A DNA stretch of 64,000 nucleotides from Charina bottae (Eukaryota > Chordata > Lepidosauria > Squamata > Charinaidae), in contig JALMGJ010000001.1 of the NCBI GenBank assembly GCA_023362775.1, positions 91,080,501 through 91,144,500 of the forward strand. Reading direction: 5' to 3'. The notes beneath the pieces were generated by a model that made no database searches, had not been told where the DNA came from, and saw only the letters and a list, made by a program, of their open reading frames with translations. Below are positions 44,454-54,404 of this stretch, piece by piece. A program made the translations under genes and the position numbers. Each line of letters opens with the position of its first letter. Position 1 is the first letter of the stretch.

Positions 44454-44520
44454 TCCTTCCTTCCTTCCTTCCTTCCTTCCTTCCTTCCTTCCTTCCTTCC
44501 TTCCTTCCTTCCTTCCTTCC
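44454..44520. repeat. (TTCC)n microsatellite
   Basis: About sixteen TTCC units, 60 bases upstream of the EPHX2 nucleophile exon on the gene's strand (GGAA there). Confidence 0.98.
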
Positions 44521-44847
44521 ATATGTATATACAGTAATGTATACTGCAGGCAGCTGCAGCCCATTTACTTATTGGAAAGGTGCCCAGCAAGGATAAAGTT
44601 AAGCAATATGATACCCAAATACCTTAGTAGTAAACAGTCTTCATTACATTTTATTTTTTTAAACAGGCTTTCTTGACTGGCCATGCTCAAGATGACAGCC
44701 AGTTTATGGAAGGGTCTAAAACATGATCTCAACATTTCAGATATAAACACAAGCCCAGGATTGTCAACTGTAAATACCAGCGGCTGCTGGTTTGTTCTAT
44801 CATGACTAATACCTCATAACTTAAAATTTTCAAGATCCTGTTTTCAT

Positions 44848-45159
44848 GACTTCCAGTGGGGATCATGGCTGACTGACCAGCTGTGTCCGTGAGCTCTGCA
44901 GACATATCTCACAATGCAGCTTTTTTTGGGGGCGCAGGCAGGCTTTTCCTACAGCCCTAGACTGGTTTCATGGTCAGAAAATGCTTGGAATCATCCCATT
45001 TCTACTCCAAAACGCTGTCTTGCAGTCAGAGAATCGCAAACAGCATTTGCGATGACCTGGTAAGAGATGACTGGGGACGGGGACTCCATCATTTCCATGC
45101 CGCGCTGTAGCCTTAAAGGGACAGCCACCCCATTTCTAAATCACTCAATTAATTAATTA

Positions 45160-45225
<66 letters not shown>

Positions 45226-46684
45226 TTCTGTACCCTAACAGAGGCTTTCTACAGTAAGAAGAAGCAGACTCTCTTGGTGCTTATCATTATTTCTGAATTA
45301 AATTTTTAAAATCTTTTAAAGTTTTGGCTTGTTTTCCCGTTCAAAGACTAAGGAGAATTGAGAATAAATAATTCCCTACCTGCTATTATTTTTGTATCGA
45401 ATTTGAAGGATTTAATATTTTCCTACACACTGAAATTGCTGTTTTGAATTTCTAGTTCTCCGTTCACTTTCTCGGAGAGCTGCTTGTTAACGTACTTTCT
45501 CTTGCTTCAATTTCACTCAGAAGTTTTTTATTAACTCATTATCTCCTATCTGCGCGCCATAATCTACTGCCTGAAGCATGGAAGATTTCAAGGAGACTGT
45601 CAGAGTTCCGTGGTGAGATTCACCCTGACTTTAAACAGATCTTTAGACGGCTTTTTGAGGATGCCTGTCAAGCTATTCTGCAGACTATTCGGGACATTGG
45701 GGAAGATACTATTTCAGTCATCTGGCTGAAGATGTGACGGAGGAAGATGAAGATTTTGACCAAGATGGAGATTTTTCTATTGACAGTGAGTCTGAAGTAA
45801 TTCCAGGTGACGATTATATTTTGGTGTTGATGGGGTTACAGCGACAGTCTGAGCTGCAGATAGCGAGAGTTGTTTTTCTGTGGAAATGTTATGGCTTTCT
45901 GGGGGAATGTTTTGGGAGAGAAGAAAATCTGCTTTGTGGGAGTTTTTTTGCTGAGAAGTCCGAGTTTTTAAGGGGGGCAGTTGGGCTGTTTGATTTTTGT
46001 GAGAAAAATGCCTTGTGGGTAATTGGGAGATATGTAAATGTTCTGGTTTATTTCAAAGTGGGTTAAAAAAATTAAGAATGTTTAATTGGATTGATAATGA
46101 GGCTTTTATGATTTCATTTCTCTTTAATGATTTGGACTAAGATTTATTCCATTCTTTTTAAGGTTTGTTTGGTTTTTAAGATTTATAAGGTATCTATGGT
46201 AATAATAATTGCTTGGTTTTTAGGTTTAATAGGGTTAAGATTGTTGTAGTACTATTAACTATAAAAGTAGACAATTTATATGTTTTTATAACTTGATTTT
46301 TATGATAGTGGATGGAAATATATAGAATAGTGGTAGGGAGGAAATAACTAAATAAATGTTTTATGGGGGAGGGAAGCTGATATATATATCATATGGGGAA
46401 TGATATATATATCATATGGGGAAGGAGCAATTGCATTAGTGATTTGTATATGGGCTAATGGAAGGGTTTATAGAAATAATGTGATCTTGGTTTGATATAG
46501 AGTAAGGGATTGATTATGGAAATTGCTGTATATTTTTGCTGTTGAAAGTTGGAAGTCACTTCTGTATGTAATTTTCAAAATTCTTTTTTCTTGTGTTTTA
46601 CACTTTCTTAGTTTTTCTTTTTGTAGTTTTTTGTTTTGTAGTTTTTATCTTTCTTTTAAATTTAATAAAATTCTTGTAAAAAAA
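44848..46684 (+). mobile_element. Internally deleted L1 (non-autonomous)
   Basis: Starts gacttccagtggggatcatg (L1-type 5' UTR) and ends gtttaataa-type 3' UTR: gttggaagtcacttctgtat, tttaataaaattcttgtaaa, poly(A). A 16-bp duplication AAGATCCTGTTTTCAT / AAGATCCCGTTTTCAT (44832-44847, about 46685-46700) shows one insertion with both ends. At about 1.84 kb it lacks ORF2; a broken ORF1-like region (aagcatggaagatttcaagg) is at 45575-46070. Confidence 0.75.
45144..45226. repeat. (TA)n(GA)n compound microsatellite
   Basis: TTAA repeats, then about twenty TA and fourteen GA units, inside the deleted L1. Confidence 0.97.
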
Positions 46685-46700
46685 AAGATCCCGTTTTCAT

Positions 46701-48211
46701 TTGTCCGAGGATGACTTTTTACTCTTGCCTCTTTCCTTTTTACCAAAGTTTTATTATGATCAATCCTCCCCAAAGAAGAGAGGCTGGAACTTGAGGAGCT
46801 TTTGATGACATCACAGCAGTTTAACCAATGGCTGCAGCCAGACAAACAAACGGTAATAAGTCCATTATGTAATGGTGGAATTAGCATTACTTTGGTGCTG
46901 TATTTTAATGGAAAGGGATGACAAGGTAGAAAGCGCCAACTATTAAGCTACTATTTCACTTCAAGGAAAAAAAACTGTTTTTAGGTTGAGGCTACTAAAT
47001 AAGATGCCTTCACACACTGGCTCAGTCACTTGACTTAAAGGAAACAGCCTGCCAAATTACTTTGAAAAAGAAGAAAGAGGGGAAAAAATCTAATTCTGAG
47101 CATCCAGCCCCTCACTTAACTTGAAAGACAATTTTCACTTTTAAGCACCATCTGTTCGTATATGATACAGCCTCATGCTCAGGTGTTCTTCCTCCAATTT
47201 CTTTCCTTGCTGATTGCAAAAGGAGATGCGCCAAAGTTCGACAACATTCACTACTTGCTCAATAACGAGTTAGTTACTGAGTTAGACTTCAGGGAGCTAA
47301 GAAGAGCTGAAAGGTTAAACTCAGCAGCTGCCCACGATAGCAAGGGGAAACCATCCAGTGGAGGAAGCTCATTTCAACCATATCCTAAGACAACAGACCA
47401 AAAGCTTCCTGGCAAATCCATGGTTTTCTAAACCCAAACCCTCTTCTTTTCTCTGGGTGTTACCAATATCATCCTTATGCATTTCTCCTGCCTGTGAATT
47501 GGAAATCCAGGAATATACAGTAGTATGCTTGTATACTGTAGGAGCCATGCCATGTCAAAAGAACTGTCCTAGCCCAGTATTGTTTAACACTGGCTCTCAA
47601 GGACCTAGGATGGAGCGAAGTTGTTGAAATCAATGTAGTACCAGATTCTAACAACTAGAGATACCAACAACTGAATTTTGGGATCCTATATGCAAAACAT
47701 GTGATTGACCATGGTCTCTCCCTCTCTAGCTGAGAGCAATCAGCAACATTTTAGCTCCCCAGTGGGCAAAAATGGACCAAAAAAAATCACTGCTATCTGA
47801 AAACGCATCCCTTTTTGCTTTTAACAGTGCAAGGAGATACATTAGCATAGTTGCAGGCCAGAAGCTGAGTTGGCTTTTTCAGCAATTTATAAATTGGCAG
47901 AGGAGGTAAAGATTAGGAAGCTCAAAAGATAGCAAAGCGTTTCAGTGTATTGCAGTGTTAAGGTCTTGGAAGGCTTGAAGTACAATTTTACAAAAGAACC
48001 CACACTTTTACTCTTTAACTGTGATGCAGAACAGAAGTCCAATGCAAACCACAGAATGGAACATGCTCACATAGCACAAAGTTTACCATGCTGTCAATCT
48101 AACAGCTTCCATCAGTGAGGTGAATAGTCTTTTTCTCTTTCTGAGCTATTGCTCATGAAAACCTATGCGCTAATAAAGTTGGTTAGTCTTGAAGGCACTA
48201 CCAGACACCAT

Positions 48212-48242
<31 letters not shown>

Positions 48243-48697
48243 CACTGCTTCATGCTTTGCTCAAATTGCACACCAACAAATGAGATGATGCAAGCTTATG
48301 CTGTACAAGCAATAAAAAAAGACAGCGTAACAGCTGGAGGGGGGTGGATGACAAGCAAAGCAGCTGGAAAATACAGAAGATCCACTATGACAAGCAGTAT
48401 TTTAGAAAAAAACCTTGAAGTCCTCCAAACAAACATTCTTCAAATTCTTCAAGTATGGCCACTTCTACGACAGTTTTATATGATGTTCCTTACATTAACA
48501 ACGCATTTAATTTTTTCATGTTGGAACTAATGTATTATTTTTAATTGTATTTGAGTAACAAACTCAGCAATAAGGAAGCCCACATGAAACACAAACAGAA
48601 ATGAGTAATAAAGAAAATAGAACAAAGGCATCTATTTCCTTCCTTCCTTCCACTCCCAAATTAGATCTTGGGATTGGTGTTGTATTTGTCTCACCCA
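46701..48697. other. No recognised gene; possible EPHX2 intron
   Basis: Contains a (CAT)n run at 48211-48241 and a decayed repeat at 48147-48208 (gcgctaataaagttggttag). No EPHX2 exon found. Confidence 0.45.
48211..48241. repeat. (CAT)n microsatellite
   Basis: About ten CAT units. Confidence 0.95.
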
Positions 48698-48710
48698 AAC
48701 CATACATTTT

Positions 48711-51700
48711 CTCCAGCAAAGGAGATCATTACCTTGTCGTGGTGCTGGAGCTTGAGCACCTCAATGAAACCATGAGCTGAACCGTGAAGGAACACCCAAG
48801 ACGGGAAGGTCGTGGCAGAGAGGTCAGACTAAATACGATCCCTGGGGAAGGTAATGGCAACCCACCCCAGTATTCTTGCCGTGAAAACTAAATGGATCAG
48901 TACAACCAGAGATATGTCGGTATACCGTCGGAAGATGGGACTCCCAGGTCAGAAGATGGTCAAAATGCTACTGGGGAGGAACAGAGGATAAGTTCAACTA
49001 GTCCCAGATGTGATGACGCAGCTAGCTCAAAGCCGAAAGGACGGCTAGTGGCCAACGGTGCTGGTGGTGAACGACGAATCCGATGTTCTAAAGATCAACA
49101 CACCACAGGAACCTGAAATGTAAGATCTATGAGCCAGGGCAAATTGGATGTGGTTATTGGTGAGATGTCAAGATTAAATATAGACATTTTAGGTGTCAGT
49201 GAACTGAAATGGACTGGGATGGGCCACTTCACATCAGATGACCACCAGATCTACTACTGTGGACAAGAGGACCACAGAAGAAATGGAGTAGCCTTCATAA
49301 TTAATAATAAAGTGGCTAAAGCAGTGCTTGGATACAATCCAAAAAACGATAGAATGATCTCAATTCGAATTCAGGGTAAGCCATTTAACATCACAGTGAT
49401 CCAAATATACGCCCCAACCACAGATGCTGAAGAAGCAGAAGTAGATCAGTTCTATGAGGATCTGCAGCACCTACTGGATAATACACCAGAAAGAGATGTT
49501 ATTTTCATTACAGGAGACTGGAATGCTAAGGTGGGAAGTCAAATGACACCTGGAATTACAGGCAAGCATGGTCTGGGAGAACAAAATGAAGCAGGACATA
49601 GGCTGATAGAATTTTGCCAAGACAACTCACTGTGCATAACAAACACTCTCTTCCAACAACCTAAAAGACGACTTTATACATGGACTTCACCAGATGGTCG
49701 ACACCGAAATCAGATTGACTACATCCTTTGCAGCCAAAGGTGGCGGACATCTATACAGTCGGTAAAAACAAGACCTGGAGCTGACTGTAGTTCAGATCAC
49801 GAACTTCTTATTGCAAAATTTAGAATCAGACTAAAGAGAATAGGGAAGACTCACAGATCAGTTAGATATGAGCTCACTAATATTCCTAAGGAATATGCAG
49901 TGGAGGTGAAGAATAGATTTAAGGGACTAGATTTAGTAGATAGGGTCCCAGAAAAACTATGGACAGAAGTTCGCAACATTGTTCAGGAGGCGGCAACAAA
50001 AAACGTCCCAAAGAAAAAGAAAACCAAGAAGGCAAGATGGCTGTCTGCTGAGACACTGGAAGTAGCCCAAGAAAGAAGGAAAGCAAAAGGCAACAGTGAT
50101 AGGGGGAGATATGCCCAATTAAATGCAAAATTCCAGAGGTTAGCCAGAAGAGATAAGGAATTATTTTTAAACAAGCAATGTGCGGAAGTGGAAGAAGACA
50201 ATAGAATAGGAAGGACAAGAGACCACTTCCAGAAAATTAGAAACATCGGAGGTAAATTCCAGGCAAAAATGGGTATGATCAAAAACAAAGATGGTAAGGA
50301 CCTAACAGAAGCAGAAGAGATCAAGAAAAGGTGGCAAGAATATACGGAAGATCTGTATAGGAAGGATAATAATATTGCAGATAGCTTTGACAGTGTGGTC
50401 AGTGAGTTAGAGCCAGACATTCAACAGTGAGGTTGAATGGGCCTTAAGAAGCATTGCTAATAACAAGGCAGCAGGAGACGACGGTATCCCAGCTGAACTG
50501 TTTAAAATCTTGCAAGATGATGCTGTTAAGGTGATGCATGCCACATGCCAGCAAATTTGGAAAACACAAGAATGGCCATCAGATTGGAAAAAAATCAACT
50601 TATATCCCCATACCAAAAAAGGGAAGCACTAAAGAATGTACAAACTATTGAACAGTGGCACTTATTTCACATGCCAGTAAGGTAATGCTCAAGATCTTGC
50701 AAGGTAGACTCCAGCAATTCATGGAGCGAGAATTGCCAGATGTACAAGCTGGGTTTAGAAAAGGCAGAGGAACTAGAGACCAAATTGCCAATATCCGCTG
50801 GATAATGGAGAAAGCCAGGGAGTTTCAGAAAAACATCTATTTCTGTTTTATTGACTATTCTAAAGCCTTTGACTGTGTGGATCATAACAAATTGTGGTAA
50901 GTTCTTGGTGGTATGGGGATACCAAGTCATCTTGTCTGCCTCCTGAGGAATCTGTATAACGACCAAGTAGCAACGGTAAGAACAGAGCACGGAACAACGG
51001 ACTGGTTTAAGACTGGGAAAGGAGTACGGCAGGGTTGTATACTCTCACCCTACCTGTACGCAGAACACATCATGCGACGTGCTGGGCTTGAGGAATCCAA
51101 GGCTGGAGTTAAAATCGCTGGAAGAAACATTAACAATCTCAGATATGCAGATGATACCACTTTGATGGCTGAAAGCGAGGAGGAGTTGAGGAGCCTTATG
51201 ACGAAGGTGAAAGAAGAAAGTGCAAAAGCTGGGTTGCAGTTAAATCTCAAAAAAACCAAGATTATGGCAACCAGCTTGATTGATAACTGGCAAATAGAGG
51301 GAGAAAAAGTGGAGGCAGTGACAGACTGTATTTCTAGGCGCAAAGATTACTGCAGACGCTGACTGCAGCCAGGAAATCAGAAGACGTCTACTTCTTGGGA
51401 GGAGAGCAATGGCAAATCTTGATAAAATAGTTAAGAGCAGAGACATCACACTGACAACAAAGGTCCGCATAGTTAAAGCAATGGTATTCCCTGTAGTAAC
51501 CTATGGCTGTGAGAGCTGGACCATAAGGAAGGCTGAGCAAAGGAAGATAGATGCTTTTGAACTGTGGTGTTGGAGGAAAATTCTGAGAGTGCCTTGGACT
51601 GCAAGAAGATCAAACCAGTCCATACTCCAGGAAATAAAGCCAGACTGCTCACTTGAGGGAATGATATTAAAGGCAAAACTGAAGTACTTTGGCCACATAA

Positions 51701-51923
51701 TGAGAAGACAGGATACCCTGGAGAAGCAGCTGATGCTAGGGAAAGTGGAAGGCAAAAGGAAGAGGGGCCGACCAAGGGCAAGATGGATGGATGATATTCT
51801 GGAGGTGACGGACTCAACCATGGGGGAGCTGGGGATGGTGACAGCCAACAGGAAGCTCTGGCGTGGGCTGGTCCATGAAGTCACGAAGAGTCGGAAGCGA
51901 CTGAACGAATAAACAACAACAAC
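48711..51923 (+). mobile_element. BovB (RTE) LINE, full length, frameshifted
   Basis: A 13-bp duplication AACCATACATTTT flanks it (48698-48710, 51924-51936). At 3.2 kb it is full BovB length, with 5' UTR, endonuclease, reverse transcriptase and a 3' end gaagagtcggaagcgactga followed by (CAA)n. It is the likely type of partner that mobilises Sauria SINEs, whose tails share the cgactg block. The ORF is broken at 50428, 50898 and about 51362-51409. Confidence 0.95.
49129..51912 (+). pseudogene. BovB ORF: endonuclease intact, reverse transcriptase broken
   Basis: 49129-50430 is open for 433 codons: AP endonuclease motifs NIDILGVSELKWTGMG, QIYAPTTDAEEAEVDQF, FITGDWNAKVGSQ, TWTSPDGRHRNQIDYILC and CSSDHELL. 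A frame change at 50428 leads to NKAAGDDGIPAELF. The next part (50655-51362) carries QAGFRKGRGTRDQI, FIDYSKAFDCVDHNKLW-stop, VRQGCILSPYLY and the catalytic YADDT at about 51145. The end (51409-51912) has YGCESWTIRKAEQRKID and DALELWCWRKILRV-like sequence. At least three lesions; non-autonomous now. Confidence 0.95.
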
Positions 51924-51936
51924 AACCATACATTTT

Positions 51937-52711
51937 AACATTCAAAGCTGAACATTCATTTTAAGAATTGGGTTAACCAATTTACACCTCCAGCACAGTT
52001 TATAGAGTGTTGTCCTATATGCATTTGGGTACAAAGAGTCATATGCAGCTGGACCCCTGTCTTCTGTCAGAAGGGGAAAAAATTAAAAAGCAGCTCCAAA
52101 TTAATGGGGAAAGGGATATCTGACATCTGGTTTTTTTCTACAAACCATGGGTGCTCCTCAATCTTCAGTCTTTTATGATTGCATGAGTGAAAGTTCAAGG
52201 AAGAAAGGCTCTCAGTGAAAAAATATTAACTCAGTATGAAGCAAAAAAAAACATGAAAAGAGAGTAATTTCTACATTATTGGTAATTTGGAAAAAGCTGA
52301 AAAGTACAACAGCCCATATTATATAGTGTCCTTATTTAAATGGATGGTGCAGCCTAATCTAAAATAATATGTGCCATTCAGATTATCACATTTCAATATA
52401 CAGTAGAGTATCATAGAGACAGAAGAGATATTCAGAAAGGCAGCCTAAGTTGAGAGTATTTTCATTACGAGGAAAGGCTGTAAGGTTTAGTATTTCCTAT
52501 ACTGTACCATATAAAACCACCACCTGGAGGGGCATGACATAGATTTACAACGCAATGCCTTGTTTGGAGGTAATGAGTCAAGATATGTTTTCCTCCCTTA
52601 GCTTTCTAGAGGTTGACCAAATATATTTGGTGTGCAGGAGGACCTGGAAGCTTCCAAACTCTCCTTGACACTTTAAGGAGACAGACACGTATCCAGAGAC
52701 CAGAAAATCTT
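51937..52711. other. No recognised gene or repeat
   Basis: AT-rich unique-looking sequence. Confidence 0.5.
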
Positions 52712-52870
52712 GAGTTTGGTGGATACTGTGGAGTTCTTGATGCTCTCTGAGCTTGGTAGTTTGCTTGCAGACGTTTCATTACCTGACTAGGTCACATCAT
52801 CAGTGCTCAGTGGATACTTCCCATGTTACTGATCATCCCCCAAAGGCCTATACATGCTCCTTATCACAAC
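52712..52870 (-). mobile_element. Penelope-like family C fragment
   Basis: ttgatgctctctgagcttgg, gtttgcttgcagacgtttca, ttacctgactaggtcacatc, atcagtgctcagtggatact: a family common in reptiles and other amniotes. Single orientation. Carries the best hammerhead-like core in the window on its minus strand. Ends are not sharply defined. Confidence 0.65.
52767..52806 (-). ncRNA. hammerhead-like core (family C, canonical CUGAUGA)
   Basis: Minus strand: GCA, CTGATGA (52797-52803), stem II around ACCT/AGGT, GAAACGTC (52770-52777), TGC. Stem I GCA/TGC pairs fully, core residues are canonical, and the cleavage triplet would be GTC, the preferred one. One mismatch in stem II. Confidence 0.65.
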
Positions 52871-53142
52871 ACAAATAAATGGTCCATATTTGTGCCAGCA
52901 TTTGCCTCTGACTCTAAAATTAGAGTTCTTAAGGTTCAAATTAATGGAAAATGAATAAATTGTGCTAGGCTAAACTTGGAGAATATAGGACCAAGAGAAG
53001 CATCAAATCTGAACCTTCCTTTTCATATCTGCCATACCTCAATCCACTTCTGACTCCTTCAATGGACCAAGTGCCTCCTCTGCCACCACCAAAGGCTACC
53101 TACGCTAGTCCACAATCAGATTTTTAAAAATACAGGAAGTAT

Positions 53143-53378
53143 GTCTATGAAGGTTCTCAGTCATCCAGGTGGAATTGTCTGTAGCTTGAATCATGTCAAC
53201 TGGATTTCTATTTTCTCAGTGGAAACGTTTCAGTCCTTATCCAAGGAGCTTCTTCAGTCTGAGCAAAGTTAGTAAGGGAATACTAACTTTGCTCAGACTG
53301 AAGAAGCTCCTTGGATAAGGACTGAAACGTTTCCACTGAGAAAATAGAAATCCAGTTGACATGATTCAAGCTACAGAC
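53143..53378. mobile_element. Penelope-like family A palindrome with 17-bp duplication
   Basis: Left arm gtctatgaaggttctcagtc...cagtctgagcaaagttagta; right arm actaactttgctcagactga...attcaagctacagac. The 17-bp duplication AAAAATACAGGAAGTAT (53126-53142, 53379-53395) is perfect. Both arms share cagtcc/ggactg where other copies have cgctcc/ggagcg, so stem II of the hammerhead-like core is weakened identically on both sides. Confidence 0.82.
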
Positions 53379-53395
53379 AAAAATACAGGAAGTAT

Positions 53396-54142
53396 TATAA
53401 TATTTGTTATTGCACATCCCCATATGAAACAGATAAATAGATTTGAGTGCTTTTCTGGAAGAGACTGTACTGCCCTTTGGATAAGGATTAGTAAAATTTT
53501 AAGCAGATAAAGATCACCTGAAGCAACTTCTCAGGAGGATTCAGATTCATGGCACATCATAGCAGGTGACCTAATGTGACAACAAGGTGGCCCAACCAAG
53601 GTTCCTCAGAACCAAGGACAAAGAACTAGTCTCTTTCATACCATAGAAATAAAGGGAAGTAAACCTCAATTCCTGGTGACTATGTCAAAATGTAGCAGTA
53701 TGGAAGTGATCCACTATTACCACCTAATGGGGTGCCTTTTTTTTTGACTTGCCAGTCTAGCCTGGAACCCTGGGGTGTTTTTTTTTTTTTTGTGATTTCT
53801 GATCCAAGTACTAACTAGGTCTAACATATTTCCTTTTCAAAATCAGCTATGGGCAACCAAGTACTAACACTTAATTTAGTTCATTAGATTTTTAATCCAC
53901 CTATTCATAAATGTTCTCTAGGCAGATTAAATTAGAAAAGTAGGAACACAATTAAATCCAGACAAAATAGAATATAAATCATATCCTGTTATAATAGTGT
54001 CTGCACATGTATTTAAGGCTTAGAGCAGCACTTAAAGCATCACATACTTTTAATTAAAAATAGCAAATGCATTTGCAAGTAACTGAGAACTCTTCAGAAA
54101 GGAAGAAGGATTGGCTAAGGAGCTGAACAAAGGAACTACATT
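53396..54142. other. No recognised gene or repeat
   Basis: Unique-looking sequence with a T-run near 53780. Confidence 0.5.
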
Positions 54143-54150
54143 AATTAGTG

Positions 54151-54396
54151 CAGGGCTTTCCAAAGTGCCGCCGCTGGCGACACACCAGTGGTGGCGGCGG
54201 CACGGGGGGGCGTGCGGCGGCGCGCGCGTGTACGCCGGCGGCAGCCTCCGCTAAAACGCAGAAACACTGATCCCACGCCGCCGCCGCTGCTGCCGCCGTG
54301 CATGCGCGCACCGCCGCTTCTGGGTGGTGTGGCGACACACCACGCTGTGTGTGGCGACACACTTTTGTGTCGCGACACAGAGTTTGGAAAGCTCTG
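54151..54396. mobile_element. hAT-like CAGRGCTTTCCAAA element, copy 10 (CGG-rich)
   Basis: Perfect duplication AATTAGTG (54143-54150, 54397-54404). Interior close to copies 4 and 7. Confidence 0.9.
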
Positions 54397-54404
54397 AATT
54401 AGTG

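Noticed and set aside
44393..44590. ORF with KEGR repeats
   Set aside because: Translation of the (TTCC)n microsatellite.
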